From Andrena cerasifolii (taxonomy: Eukaryota > Arthropoda > Insecta > Hymenoptera > Andrenidae): a DNA stretch of 64,000 nucleotides. Under the pieces are notes generated by a model, which was given only the letters and a program-made list of their open reading frames with translations, had not been told where the DNA came from and ran no database searches. The DNA is taken from contig NW_027484935.1 of assembly GCF_050908995.1 (NCBI RefSeq), positions 1 to 64,000 of the forward strand, in the 5' to 3' direction. Both the position numbers and the translations under genes were made by a program. Of this stretch, positions 1 through 11,804 are shown piece after piece (within the stretch, counting starts at the first letter, position 1; each line of letters begins with the position of its first letter).

Positions 1-87
1 TTCTGCGTCTCTTCGTTAAACAGTCACTGTCTCGAAACATCTGCGCAACTTCTTGCTCTTTGATTTGCTCTCCGGAGCCGTTACTTT
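1..87 (+). repeat. Partial monomer at left edge
   Basis: This is the 3' part of a monomer (coordinates 193-279). It carries the block cactgtctcgaaacatctg, the rare ctgcgcaac variant and the gccg ending. The same combination occurs just before 5389, so the window's left edge probably copies the segment near 5302-5388, 19 monomers downstream. The array clearly continues leftward out of the window. Confidence 0.9.
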
Positions 88-1521
88 GTGTCATATCTTT
101 CGACAGAATGTTCTCCTGTTACAAACCCCAATTTTGTGCATTCTGAAAATTTTCGCCAGATTTTGGCCAATATATCAGGGGAACATGAAGTGGAAAGAGG
201 TATACTAAATTTCAGCTTCAAAGGCATATCCTTAAAGTTGCAAATTAGAGGCGGATGCCTTTCAAGAGGCGTTCGAAAATTCTGTGTCTCTTCGTTAAAC
301 AGTCACTGTCTCGAAACATCTGCGCCACTTCTCGCTCTTTGATTTGCTCTCCGGAGACGTTACTTTGTGCCATCTCTTTCGACAGAATGTTCTCCTGTTA
401 CAAACCCCAATTTTGTGCATTCTGAAAATTTTAGCCAGATTTTGGCCAATATATCAGGGGAACATGAAGTGGAAAGGGGTATACTAAATTTCAGCTTCAA
501 AGGCATCGCCTTAAAGTTCCAAATTAGAGGCGGAGGCCTTTCAAGAGGCGTTCGATAATTCTGCGTCTCTTCGCTAAACAGTCACAGTCTGGAAACTTCT
601 GCGCCACTTCTCGCTCTTTGATTTGCTCTCCGGAGACGTTACTTTGTGCCATCTCTTTCGACGGCATGTTCTCCTGCTACAAAGCCCAATTTTGTGCATT
701 CTGAAAATTTTCGCCAGATTTTGGCCAATATATCAGGGGAACATGAAGTGGAAAGAGGTATACTAAATTTCAGCTTCAAAGGCATATCCTTAAAGTTGCA
801 AATTAGAGGCGGATGTCTTTCAAGAGGCGTTCGAAAATTCTGTGTCTCTTCGTTAAACAGTCACTGTCTCGAAACATCTGCGCCACTTCTTGCTCTTTGA
901 TTTGCTCTCCGGAGCCGTTACTTTGTGCCATCTCTTTCGACGGCATGTTCTCCTGTTACAAAGCCCAATTTTGTGCATTCTGAATATTTTCGCCAGATTT
1001 TGGCCAATATATCAGGGGAACATGAAGTGAAAAGAGGTACACTAAATTTCAGCTTCAAAGGCATATCCTTAAAGTTGCAAATTAGAGGCGGAGGCCTTTC
1101 AAGAGGCGTTCGAAAATTCTGCGTCTCTTCGTTGAAAAGTCACAGTCTGGAAACGTCAGCGCCACTTCTCCCTCTTTGATTTGCTCTCCGGAGACGTTAC
1201 TTTGTGCCATCTCTTTCGATGGCATGTTCTCCTGTTACAAAGCCCAATTTTGTGCATTATGAAAATTTTCGCCAGATTTTGTCCAATATATCAGGGGAAC
1301 ATGAAGTGGAAAGAGGTATACTAAATTTCAGCTTCAAAGGCATATCCTTAAAGTTGCAAATTAGAGGCGGAGGCCTTTCATGAGGCGTTCGAAACTTCTG
1401 CGTCTCTTCGTTAAGCAGTCACTGTCTCGAAACATCTGCGCAACTTCTCGCTCTTTGATTTGCTCTCCGGAGACGTTACTTTGTGCCATCTCTTTCGACA
1501 GAATGTTCTCCTGTTACAAAC

Positions 1522-2664
1522 CCCAATTTTGTGCATTCTGAAAATTTTAGCCAGATTTTGGCCAATATATCAGGGGAACATGAAGTGGAAAGAGGTATAA
1601 TAAATTTCAGCTTCAAAGGCATCGCCTTAAAGTTGCCAATAAGAGGCACAGGCCTTTCAAGAGGCGTTCGAAAATTCTGCGTCTCTTCGTTAAACAGTCA
1701 CAGTCTGGAAACGTCTGCGCCACTTCTCGCTCTTTGATTTGCTCTCCGGAGACGTTACTTTGTGCCATCTCTTTCGACGGCATGTTCTCCTGTTACAAAT
1801 CCCAATTTTGTGCATTCTGATAATTTTCGCCAGATTTTGCCCAATATATCAGGAGAACATGAAGTGGAAAGAGGTATCCTGAATTTCAGCTTCAAAGGCA
1901 TCGCCTTAAAGTTGCCAATAAGAGGCACAGGCCTTTCAAGAGGCGTTCGATAATTCTGCGTCTCTTCGCTAAACAGTCACAGTCTGGAAACTTCTGCGCC
2001 ACTTCTCGCTCTTTGATTTGCTCTCCGGAGACGTTACTTTGTGCCATCTCTTTCGACGGCATGTTCTCCTGCTACAAAGCCCAATTTTGTGCATTCTGAA
2101 AATTTTAGCCAGATTTTGGCCAATATATCAGGGGAACATGAAGTGGAAAGAGGTATAATAAATTTCAGCTTCAAAGGCATCGCCTTAAAGTTGCCAATAA
2201 GAGGCACAGGCCTTTCAAGAGGCGTTCGAAAATTCTGCGTCTCTTCGTTAAACAGTCACAGTCTGGAAACGTCTGCGCCACTTCTCGCTCTTTGATTTGC
2301 TCTCCGGAGACGTTACTTTGTGCCATCTCTTTCGACGGCATGTTCTCCTGTTACAAATCCCAATTTTGTGCATTCTGATAATTTTCGCCAGATTTTGCCC
2401 AATATATCAGGAGAACATGAAGTGGAAAGAGGTATCCTGAATTTCAGCTTCAAAGGCATCGCCTTAAAGTTGCCAATAAGAGGCACAGGCCTTTCAAGAG
2501 GCGTTCGATAATTCTGCGTCTCTTCGCTAAACAGTCACAGTCTGGAAACTTCTGCGCCACTTCTCGCTCTTTGATTTGCTCTCCGGAGACGTTACTTTGT
2601 GCCATCTCTTTCGACGGCATGTTCTCCTGCTACAAAGCCCAATTTTGTGCATTCTGAAAATTTT
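1522..2664 (+). repeat. 2-monomer (558-bp) tandem duplication
   Basis: The segment 1522-2106 matches 2080-2664 at a 558-bp period, about two copies of a two-unit block (a D-like monomer plus a monomer with the gataattttcgcc and gttgccaataagaggcac blocks). The monomers at 1762 and 2320 look identical, including cgataattc and ctaaacagtcac. The left limit is set by aaacccc versus aaagccc and the right limit by ttttagcc versus ttttcgcc. Confidence 0.85.
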
Positions 2665-2877
2665 CGCCAGATTTTGGCCAATATATCAGGGGAACATGAA
2701 GTGGAAAGAGGTATACTAAATTTCAGCTTCAAAGGCATATCCTTAAAGTTGCAAATTAGAGGCGGATGCCTTTCAAGAGGCGTTCGAAAATTCTGTGTCT
2801 CTTCGTTAAACAGTCACTGTCTCGAAACATCTGCGCCACTTCTTGCTCTTTGATTTGCTCTCCGGAGACGTTACTTT

Positions 2878-5800
2878 GTGCCATCTCTTTCGACGGCATG
2901 TTCTCCTGTTACAAATCCCAATTTTGTGCATTATGAAAATTTTTGCCAAATTTTGGCCAATATATCAGGAGAACATGAAGTGGAAAGAGGCATACTAAAT
3001 TTCAGCTTCAAAGGCATCGCCTTAAAGTTGCCAATAAGAGGCGGAGGTCTTTCAAGAGGCGTTCGAAAATTCTGCGTCTCTTCGTTAAACAGTCACTGTC
3101 TCGAAACATCTGCGCCACTTCTCGCTCTTTGATTTGCTCTCCGGAGACGTTACTTTGTGCCATCTCTTTCGACGGCATGTTCTCCTGTTACAAAGCTCAA
3201 TTTTGTGCATTATGAAAATTTTTGCCAAATTTTGGCCAATATATCAGGAGAACATGAAGTGGAAAGAGGCATACTAAATTTCAGCTTCAAAGGCATCGCC
3301 TTAAAGTTGCCAATAAGAGGCGGAGGTCTTTCAAGAGGCGTTCGAAAATTCTGCGTCTCTTCGTTAAACAGTCACTGTCTCGAAACATCTGCGCCACTTC
3401 TCGCTCTTTGATTTGCTCTCCGGAGACGTTACTTTGTGCCATCTCTTTCGACGGCATGTTCTCCTGTTACAAAGCCCAATTTTGTGCATTATGAAAATTT
3501 TTGCCAAATTTTGGCCAATATATCAGGAGAACATGAAGTGGAAAGAGGTATACTAAATTTCAGCTTCAAAGGCATCGCCTTAAAGTTGCCAATAAGAGGC
3601 GGAGGCCTTTCAAGAGGCGTTCGAAAATTCTGCGTCTCTTCGTTAAACAGTCACTGTCTCGAAACATCTGCGCCACTTCTCGCTCTTTGATTTGCTCTCC
3701 GGAGACGTTACTTTGTGCCATCTCTTTCGACGGCATGTTCTCCTGCTACAAAGCCCAATTTTGTGCATTCTGAAAATTTTCGCCAGATTTTGGCCAATAT
3801 ATCAGGGGAACATGAAGTGGAAAGAGGTATACTAAATTTCAGCTTCAAAGGCATATCCTTAAAATTGCAAATTAGAGGCGGATGCCTTTCAAGAGGCGTT
3901 CGAAAATTCTGCGTCTCTTCGTTAAACAGTCACTGTCTCGAAACATCTGCGCCACTTCTTGCTCTTTGATTTGCTCTCCGGAGCCGTTACTTTGTGCCAT
4001 CTCTTTCGACGGCATGTTCTCCTGTTACAAAGCCCAATTTTGTGCATTCTGAATATTTTCGCCAGATTTTGGCCAATATATCAGGGGAACATGAAGTGAA
4101 AAGAGGTACACTAAATTTCAGCTTCAAAGGCATATCCTTAAAGTTGCAAATTAGAGGCGGAGGCCTTTCAAGAGGCGTTCGAAACTTCTGCGTCTCTTCG
4201 TTAAGCAGTCACTGTCTCGAAACATGTGCGCCACTTCTCGCTCTTTGATTTGCTCTCCGGAGACGTTACTTTGTGCCATCTCTTTCGACGGCATGTTCTC
4301 CTGCTACAAAGCCCAATTTTGTGCATTCTGAAAATTTTCGCCAGATTTTGGCCAATATATCAGGGGAACATGAAGTGGAAAGAGGTATACTAAATTTCAG
4401 CTTCAAAGGCATATCCTTAAAGTTGCAAATTAGAGGCGGATGCCTTTCAAGAGGCGTTCGAAAATTCTGTGTCTCTTCGTTAAACAGTCACTGTCTCGAA
4501 ACATCTGCGCCACTTCTTGCTCTTTGATTTGCTCTCCGGAGCCGTTACTTTGTGCCATCTCTTTCGACGGCATGTTCTCCTGTTACAAAGCCCAATTTTG
4601 TGCATTCTGAATATTTTCGCCAGATTTTGGCCAATATATCAGGGGAACATGAAGTGAAAAGAGGTACACTAAATTTCAGCTTCAAAGGCATATCCTTAAA
4701 GTTGCAAATTAGAGGCGGAGGCCTTTCAAGAGGCGTTCGAAAATTCTGCGTCTCTTCGTTAAAAAGTCACAGTCTGGAAACGTCAGCGCCACTTCTCGCT
4801 CTTTGATTTGCTCTCCGGAGACGTTACTTTGTGCCATCTCTTTCGACGGCATGTTCTCCTGTTACAAAGCCCAATTTTGTGCATTATGAAAATTTTCGCC
4901 AGATTTTGTCCAATATATCAGGGGAACATGAAGTGGAAAGAGGTATACTAAATTTCAGCTTCAAAGGCATATCCTTAAAGTTGCAAATTAGAGGCGGAGG
5001 CCTTTCATGAGGCGTTCGAAACTTCTGCGTCTCTTCGTTAAGCAGTCACTGTCTCGAAACATCTGCGCCACTTCTCGCTCTTTGATTTGCTCTCCGGAGA
5101 CGTTACTTTGTGCCATCTCTTTCGACAGAATGTTCTCCTGTTACAAACCCCAATTTTGTGCATTCTGAAAATTTTAGCCAGATTTTGGCCAATATATCAG
5201 GGGAACATGAAGTGGAAAGGGGTATACTAAATTTCAGCTTCAAAGACATCGCCTTAAAGTTCCAAATTAGAGGCGGAGGCCTTTCAAGAGGCGTTCGAAA
5301 ATTCTGCGTCTCTTCGTTAAACAGTCACTGTCTCGAAACATCTGCGCAACTTCTTGCTCTTTGATTTGCTCTCCGGAGCCGTTACTTTGTGTCATATCTT
5401 TCGACAGAATGTTCTCCTGTTACAAATCCCAATTTTGTGCATTACGAAAATTTTTGCCAAATTTTGGCCAATATATCAGGAGAACATGAAGTGGAAAGAG
5501 GCATACTAAATTTCAGCTTCAAAGGCATCGCCTTAAAGTTGCCAATAAGAGGCGGAGGTCTTTCAAGAGGCGTTCGAAAATTCTGCGTCTCTTCGTTAAA
5601 CAGTCACTGTCTCGAAACATCTGCGCCACTTCTCGCTCTTTGATTTGCTCTCCGGAGACGTTACTTTGTGCCATCTCTTTCGACGGCATGTTCTCCTGTT
5701 ACAAAGCTCAATTTTGTGCATTATGAAAATTTTTGCCAAATTTTGGCCAATATATCAGGAGAACATGAAGTGGAAAGAGGCATACTAAATTTCAGCTTCA

Positions 5801-7326
5801 AAGGCATCGCCTTAAAGTTGCCAATAAGAGGCGGAGGTCTTTCAAGAGGCGTTCGAAAATTCTGCGTCTCTTCGTTAAACAGTCACTGTCTCGAAACATC
5901 TGCGCCACTTCTCGCTCTTTGATTTGCTCTCCGGAGACGTTACTTTGTGCCATCTCTTTCGACGGCATGTTCTCCTGTTACAAAGCCCAATTTTGTGCAT
6001 TATGAAAATTTTTGCCAAATTTTGGCCAATATATCAGGAGAACATGAAGTGGAAAGAGGTATACTAAATTTCAGCTTCAAAGGCATCGCCTTAAAGTTGC
6101 CAATAAGAGGCGGAGGCCTTTCAAGAGGCGTTCGAAAATTCTGCGTCTCTTCGTTAAACAGTCACTGTCTCGAAACGTCTGCGCCACTTCTCGCTCTTTG
6201 ATTTGCTCTCCGGAGACGTTACTTTGTGCCATCTCTTTCGACGGCATGTTCTCCTGCTACAAAGCCCAATTTTGTGCATTCTGAAAATTTTCGCCAGATT
6301 TTGGCCAATATATCAGGGGAACATGAAGTGGAAAGAGGTATACTAAATTTCAGCTTCAAAGGCATATCCTTAAAATTGCAAATTAGAGGCGGATGCCTTT
6401 CAAGAGGCGTTCGAAAATTCTGCGTCTCTTCGTTAAACAGTCACTGTCTCGAAACATCTGCGCCACTTCTTGCTCTTTGATTTGCTCTCCGGAGCCGTTA
6501 CTTTGTGCCATCTCTTTCGACGGCATGTTCTCCTGTTACAAAGCCCAATTTTGTGCATTCTGAATATTTTCGCCAGATTTTGGCCAATATATCAGGGGAA
6601 CATGAAGTGAAAAGAGGTACACTAAATTTCAGCTTCAAAGGCATATCCTTAAAGTTGCAAATTAGAGGCGGAGGCCTTTCAAGAGGCGTTCGAAACTTCT
6701 GCGTCTCTTCGTTAAGCAGTCACTGTCTCGAAACATGTGCGCCACTTCTCGCTCTTTGATTTGCTCTCCGGAGACGTTACTTTGTGCCATCTCTTTCGAC
6801 GGCATGTTCTCCTGCTACAAAGCCCAATTTTGTGCATTCTGAAAATTTTCGCCAGATTTTGGCCAATATATCAGGGGAACATGAAGTGGAAAGAGGTATA
6901 CTAAATTTCAGCTTCAAAGGCATATCCTTAAAGTTGCAAATTAGAGGCGGATGCCTTTCAAGAGGCGTTCGAAAATTCTGTGTCTCTTCGTTAAACAGTC
7001 ACTGTCTCGAAACATCTGCGCCACTTCTTGCTCTTTGATTTGCTCTCCGGAGCCGTTACTTTGTGCCATCTCTTTCGACGGCATGTTCTCCTGTTACAAA
7101 GCCCAATTTTGTGCATTCTGAATATTTTCGCCAGATTTTGGCCAATATATCAGGGGAACATGAAGTGAAAAGAGGTACAACTAAATTTCAGCTTCAAAGG
7201 CATATCCTTAAAGTTGCAAATTAGAGGCGGAGGCCTTTCAAGAGGCGTTCGAAAATTCTGCGTCTCTTCGTTAAAAAGTCACAGTCTGGAAACGTCAGCG
7301 CCACTTCTCGCTCTTTGATTTGCTCT
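2878..7326 (+). repeat. 9-monomer (2511-bp) higher-order repeat, two copies
   Basis: Monomers from about 2898 to 4816 are repeated at about 5409-7326 in the same order: E, F with the rare aaagctcaa (3157 and 5668), F, A with the rare ccttaaaattgc (3715 and 6226), B, A, B. The two rare variants share the same 2511-bp offset, which supports a true segmental copy. I saw few differences: attatg/attacg in the first unit, aaacat/aaacgt at the end of the third, and a one-base insertion in the last B unit of copy 2. The remaining two monomers of the nine differ between copies. Confidence 0.85.
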
Positions 7327-7340
7327 GGAGCCGTCACTTT
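7063..7340 (+). repeat. B monomer with +1 and -2 length changes
   Basis: This B unit has an extra A near 7180 (ggtacaactaaa for ggtacactaaa) and lacks two bases near 7326 (gctctggagcc for gctctccggagcc). It is 278 bp long and shifts the phase of everything downstream by one. It ends the 9-unit repeat and begins the 15-unit duplication, so its end coincides with a rearrangement boundary. Confidence 0.88.
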
Positions 7341-8716
7341 GTGCCATATCTTTCGACAGAAGGTTCTTCTGTTACAAAGCCCAATTTTGGGCATTCTGAA
7401 AATTTTCGCCAGATTTTGGCCAATATATCAGGGGAACATGAAGTGGAAAGGGGTATACTAAATTTCAGCTTCAAAGGCATCGCCTTAAAGTTCCAAATTA
7501 GAGGCGGAGGCCTTTCAAGAGGCGTTCGATAATTCTGCGTCTCTTCGCTAAACAGTCACAGTCTGGAAACTTCTGCGCCACTTCTCGCTCTTTGATTTGC
7601 TCTCCGGAGACGTTACTTTGTGCCATCTCTTTCGACGGCATGTTCTCCTGCTACAAAGCCCAATTTTGTGCATTATGAAAATTTTCGCCAGATTTTGTCC
7701 AATATATCAGGGGAACATGAAGTGGAAAGAGGTATACTAAATTTCAGCTTCAAAGGCATATCCTTAAAGTTGCAAATTAGAGGCGGAGGCCTTTCATGAG
7801 GCGTTCGAAACTTCTGCGTCTCTTCGTTAAGCAGTCACTGTCTCGAAACATCTGCGCCACTTCTCGCTCTTTGATTTGCTCTCCGGAGCCGTTACTTTGT
7901 GCCATCTCTTTCGACGGCATGTTCTCCTGTTACAAAGCCCAATTTTGTGCATTCTGAAAATTTTAGCCAGATTTTGGCCAATATATCAGGGGAACATGAA
8001 GTGGAAAGAGGTATAATAAATTTCAGCTTCAAAGGCATCGCCTTAAAGTTGCCAATAAGAGGCACAGGCCTTTCAAGAGGCGTTCGAAAATTCTGCGTCT
8101 CTTCGTTAAACAGTCACAGTCTGGAAACGTCTGCGCCACTTCTCGCTCTTTGATTTGCTCTCCGGAGACGTTACTTTGTGCCATCTCTTTCGACGGCATG
8201 TTCTCCTGTTACAAATCCCAATTTTGTGCATTATGAAAATTTTTGCCAAATTTTGGCCAATATATCAGGAGAACATGAAGTGGAAAGAGGCATACTAAAT
8301 TTCAGCTTCAAAGGCATCGCCTTAAAGTTGCCAATAAGAGGCGGAGGTCTTTCAAGAGGCGTTCGAAAATTCTGCGTCTCTTCGTTAAACAGTCACTGTC
8401 TCGAAACATCTGCGCCACTTCTCGCTCTTTGATTTGCTCTCCGGAGACGTTACTTTGTGCCATCTCTTTCGACGGCATGTTCTCCTGTTACAAAGCCCAA
8501 TTTTGTGCATTATGAAAATTTTTGCCAAATTTTGGCCAATATATCAGGAGAACATGAAGTGGAAAGAGGTATACTAAATTTCAGCTTCAAAGGCATCGCC
8601 TTAAAGTTGCCAATAAGAGGCGGAGGCCTTTCAAGAGGCGTTCGAAAATTCTGCGTCTCTTCGTTAAACAGTCACTGTCTCGAAACATCTGCGCCACTTC
8701 TCGCTCTTTGATTTGC

Positions 8717-8726
8717 TCTCCGGAGA
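8717..8726. repeat. 10-bp palindrome TCTCCGGAGA in the monomer
   Basis: The sequence is its own reverse complement and lies at coordinates 261-270. Many monomers have tctccggagc or ccccggagc instead, which shorten the dyad. V-type units read tctcgggaga. I know of no assigned function. Confidence 0.65.
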
Positions 8727-8778
8727 CGTTACTTTGTGCCATCTCTTTCGACGGCATGTTCTCCTGCTACAAAGCCCA

Positions 8779-8817
8779 ATTTTGTGCATTCTGAAAATTT
8801 TCGCCAGATTTTGGCCA
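8779..8817 (+). repeat. Triplicated ATTTTNGNCA motif within the monomer
   Basis: Inside each monomer, attttgtgca (coordinates 44-53), attttcgcca (62-71) and attttggcca (73-82) repeat one 10-bp pattern, spaced 18 and 11 bp. The example is monomer A at 8736. The region also holds the palindrome GAAAATTTTC (8793-8802), a GA4T4C element of the type known to bend DNA, and TTGGCCAA (8811-8818). Confidence 0.6.
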
Positions 8818-8946
8818 ATATATCAGGGGAACATGAAGTGGAAAGAGGTATACTAAATTTCAGCTTCAAAGGCATATCCTTAAAGTTGCAAATTAGAGGC
8901 GGATGCCTTTCAAGAGGCGTTCGAAAATTCTGCGTCTCTTCGTTAA

Positions 8947-8957
8947 ACAGTCACTGT
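8947..8957. repeat. Switching dyad: ACAGTCACTGT or ACAGTCACAGTC
   Basis: At coordinates 212-222 one haplotype gives an inverted repeat (ACAGT C ACTGT, this example). The other gives a direct repeat of ACAGTC. The choice is usually linked to tctcgaaacatc (inverted) or tctggaaacgtc (direct), with recombinant forms such as cactgtctggaaacg at 49469 and 50585. Confidence 0.6.
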
Positions 8958-9014
8958 CTCGAAACATCTGCGCCACTTCTTGCTCTTTGATTTGCTCTCC
9001 GGAGCCGTTACTTT

Positions 9015-9293
9015 GTGCCATCTCTTTCGACGGCATGTTCTCCTGTTACAAAGCCCAATTTTGTGCATTCTGAATATTTTCGCCAGATTTTGGCCAATAT
9101 ATCAGGGGAACATGAAGTGAAAAGAGGTACACTAAATTTCAGCTTCAAAGGCATATCCTTAAAGTTGCAAATTAGAGGCGGAGGCCTTTCAAGAGGCGTT
9201 CGAAACTTCTGCGTCTCTTCGTTAAGCAGTCACTGTCTCGAAACATGTGCGCCACTTCTCCCTCTTTGATTTGCTCTCCGGAGACGTTACTTT
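9015..9293 (+). repeat. Monomer family B (example)
   Basis: Family B is marked by gaatattttcgcc and gtgaaaagaggtacac. It usually follows A. A sub-branch with ttcgtcggc and aggaacac appears at 29381, 32171, 37193, 38030, 40820 and 45842. The last B is at 45842. Confidence 0.85.
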
Positions 9294-9572
9294 GTGCCAT
9301 CTCTTTCGACGGCATGTTCTCCTGTTACAAAGCCCAATTTTGTGCATTATGAAAATTTTCGCCAGATTTTGTCCAATATATCAGGGGAACATGAAGTGGA
9401 AAGAGGTATACTAAATTTCAGCTTCAAAGGCATATCCTTAAAGTTGCAAATTAGAGGCGGAGGCCTTTCATGAGGCGTTCGAAACTTCTGCGTCTCTTCG
9501 TTAAGCAGTCACTGTCTCGAAACATCTGCGCCACTTCTCGCTCTTTGATTTGCTCTCCGGAGCCGTTACTTT
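9294..9572 (+). repeat. Monomer family C (example)
   Basis: Family C is marked by cattatgaaaattttcgcc, attttgtccaat, tcatgaggcg, cgaaacttctg (or cgaaaattc) and gttaagcagtcactg. From 29 kb on it has attttggccaat. The tcatgagg change puts TGA in the open frame. C is followed by D in nearly every case: 1204, 4831, 7620, 9294, 11805, 13479, 15711, 17664, 20453, 22406, 25754, 29660, 32450, 38309, 41099 and 46121. The C-D junction is therefore a useful landmark of the array. Confidence 0.85.
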
Positions 9573-9851
9573 GTGCCATCTCTTTCGACGGCATGTTCTC
9601 CTGTTACAAAGCCCAATTTTGTGCATTCTGAAAATTTTAGCCAGATTTTGGCCAATATATCAGGGGAACATGAAGTGGAAAGAGGTATAATAAATTTCAG
9701 CTTCAAAGGCATCGCCTTAAAGTTGCCAATAAGAGGCACAGGCCTTTCAAGAGGCGTTCGAAAATTCTGCGTCTCTTCGTTAAACAGTCACAGTCTGGAA
9801 ACGTCTGCGCCACTTCTCGCTCTTTGATTTGCTCTCCGGAGACGTTACTTT
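9573..9851 (+). repeat. Monomer family D (example)
   Basis: Family D is marked by gaaaattttagcc, ggtataataaa, the atcgcc...gccaataagaggcac block and cacagtctggaaacgtc. Many copies have gacagaatg and aaacccc near the start. It follows C. The last copy in the window is at 46400. Confidence 0.85.
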
Positions 9852-10130
9852 GTGCCATCTCTTTCGACGGCATGTTCTCCTGTTACAAATCCCAATTTTG
9901 TGCATTATGAAAATTTTTGCCAAATTTTGGCCAATATATCAGGAGAACATGAAGTGGAAAGAGGCATACTAAATTTCAGCTTCAAAGGCATCGCCTTAAA
10001 GTTGCCAATAAGAGGCGGAGGTCTTTCAAGAGGCGTTCGAAAATTCTGCGTCTCTTCGTTAAACAGTCACTGTCTCGAAACATCTGCGCCACTTCTCGCT
10101 CTTTGATTTGCTCTCCGGAGACGTTACTTT
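9852..10130 (+). repeat. Monomer family E (example)
   Basis: Family E is marked by acaaatccc, cattatgaaaatttttgcc, aaattttggcc, caggagaac and aggcggaggtc. It usually follows D and precedes F. A late branch has ccatttc and aggcggatgtc (35240, 43889, 46679, 47516). Confidence 0.85.
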
Positions 10131-10409
10131 GTGCCATCTCTTTCGACGGCATGTTCTCCTGTTACAAAGCCCAATTTTGTGCATTATGAAAATTTTTGCC
10201 AAATTTTGGCCAATATATCAGGAGAACATGAAGTGGAAAGAGGTATACTAAATTTCAGCTTCAAAGGCATCGCCTTAAAGTTGCCAATAAGAGGCGGAGG
10301 CCTTTCAAGAGGCGTTCGAAAATTCTGCGTCTCTTCGTTAAACAGTCACTGTCTCGAAACATCTGCGCCACTTCTCGCTCTTTGATTTGCTCTCCGGAGA
10401 CGTTACTTT
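10131..10409 (+). repeat. Monomer family F (example)
   Basis: Family F resembles E but has acaaagccc and aggcggaggcc. It is the only major family found along the whole window, from 3157 to 63699. In the right part it often has tttgccagattttgg with caggggaac and the atatcc block, so that family F there is a mosaic rather than a simple copy. Confidence 0.8.
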
Positions 10410-11525
10410 GTGCCATCTCTTTCGACGGCATGTTCTCCTGCTACAAAGCCCAATTTTGTGCATTCTGAAAATTTTCGCCAGATTTTGGCCAATATATCAG
10501 GGGAACATGAAGTGGAAAGAGGTATACTAAATTTCAGCTTCAAAGGCATATCCTTAAAGTTGCAAATTAGAGGCGGATGCCTTTCAAGAGGCGTTCGAAA
10601 ATTCTGCGTCTCTTCGTTAAACAGTCACTGTCTCGAAACATCTGCGCCACTTCTTGCTCTTTGATTTGCTCTCCGGAGCCGTTACTTTGTGCCATCTCTT
10701 TCGACGGCATGTTCTCCTGTTACAAAGCCCAATTTTGTGCATTCTGAATATTTTCGCCAGATTTTGGCCAATATATCAGGGGAACATGAAGTGAAAAGAG
10801 GTACACTAAATTTCAGCTTCAAAGGCATATCCTTAAAGTTGCAAATTAGAGGCGGAGGCCTTTCAAGAGGCGTTCGAAACTTCTGCGTCTCTTCGTTAAG
10901 CAGTCACTGTCTCGAAACATGTGCGCCACTTCTCGCTCTTTGATTTGCTCTCCGGAGACGTTACTTTGTGCCATCTCTTTCGACGGCATGTTCTCCTGCT
11001 ACAAAGCCCAATTTTGTGCATTCTGAAAATTTTCGCCAGATTTTGGCCAATATATCAGGGGAACATGAAGTGGAAAGAGGTATACTAAATTTCAGCTTCA
11101 AAGGCATATCCTTAAAGTTGCAAATTAGAGGCGGATGCCTTTCAAGAGGCGTTCGAAAATTCTGTGTCTCTTCGTTAAACAGTCACTGTCTCGAAACATC
11201 TGCGCCACTTCTTGCTCTTTGATTTGCTCTCCGGAGCCGTTACTTTGTGCCATCTGTTTCGACGGCATGTTCTCCTGTTACAAAGCCCAATTTTGTGCAT
11301 TCTGAATATTTTCGCCAGATTTTGGCCAATATATCAGGGGAACATGAAGTGAAAAGAGGTACACTAAATTTCAGCTTCAAAGGCATATCCTTAAAGTTGC
11401 AAATTAGAGGCGGAGGCCTTTCAAGAGGCGTTCGAAAATTCTGCGTCTCTTCGTTAAACAGTCACAGTCTGGAAACGTCTGCGCCACTTCTCGCTCTTTG
11501 ATTTGCTCCCCGGAGCCGTCACTTT

Positions 11526-11804
11526 GTGCCATATCTTTCGACAGAAGGTTCTTCTGTTACAAAGCCCAATTTTGGGCATTCTGAAAATTTTCGCCAGATT
11601 TTGGCCAATATATCAGGGGAACATGAAGTGGAAAGGGGTATACTAAATTTCAGCTTCAAAGGCATCGCCTTAAAGTTCCAAATTAGAGGCGGAGGCCTTT
11701 CAAGAGGCGTTCGATAATTCTGCGTCTCTTCGCTAAACAGTCACAGTCTGGAAACTTCTGCGCCACTTCTCGCTCTTTGATTTGCTCTCCGGAGACGTTA
11801 CTTT
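11526..11804 (+). repeat. Monomer family G (example)
   Basis: Family G is marked by ggttcttctg, ttttgggcattc, ggaaaggggtat, aaagttccaaatt, cgataattc and aaacttctg. Copies are at 7341 and 11526, with G-like units at 23243, 26591, 27707, 58396 and 61746. The cgataattc variant puts TAA in the open frame. Confidence 0.8.

Larger units (their letters stand above)
8736..9014 (+). repeat. Monomer family A (example)
   Basis: Family A has ctgctacaaag, gaaaattttcgcc, the atatcc...gcaaatta block, aggcggatgcc, cactgtctcgaaacatctg, and usually cttgctc with a gccg ending. It recurs through 0.6-45.8 kb, for example at 646, 2599, 3715, 4273, 10410, 12921, 23801, 29102 and 45563, and is absent afterwards. 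Later copies carry aggccttcg (29102, 37751) and then also gaaaaatctg (31892, 34403, 40541, 43052, 45563), which shows stepwise divergence within the family. Confidence 0.85.

Noticed and set aside
88..342. 84-residue reading frames repeated in most monomers
   Set aside because: They start at GTG, lack an in-frame ATG in nearly all units, are broken by stops and frameshifts in many units, and recur only because 279 is a multiple of three. No protein family was recognised.
8820..8829. aatatatca as a TATA box
   Set aside because: It is a short AT-rich stretch with no other promoter element and no gene downstream.
8850..8865. Splice-like signal: tactaaatttcag resembles a branch site plus 3' splice site
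   Set aside because: The branch-like A lies only about eight bases from the AG, too close for normal splicing, and there is no gene context.
8941..8957. Possible CENP-B box at cttcgttaaacagtcac
   Set aside because: TTCG and one A fit the core pattern, but the CGGG part is absent. No other place in the monomer fits better.
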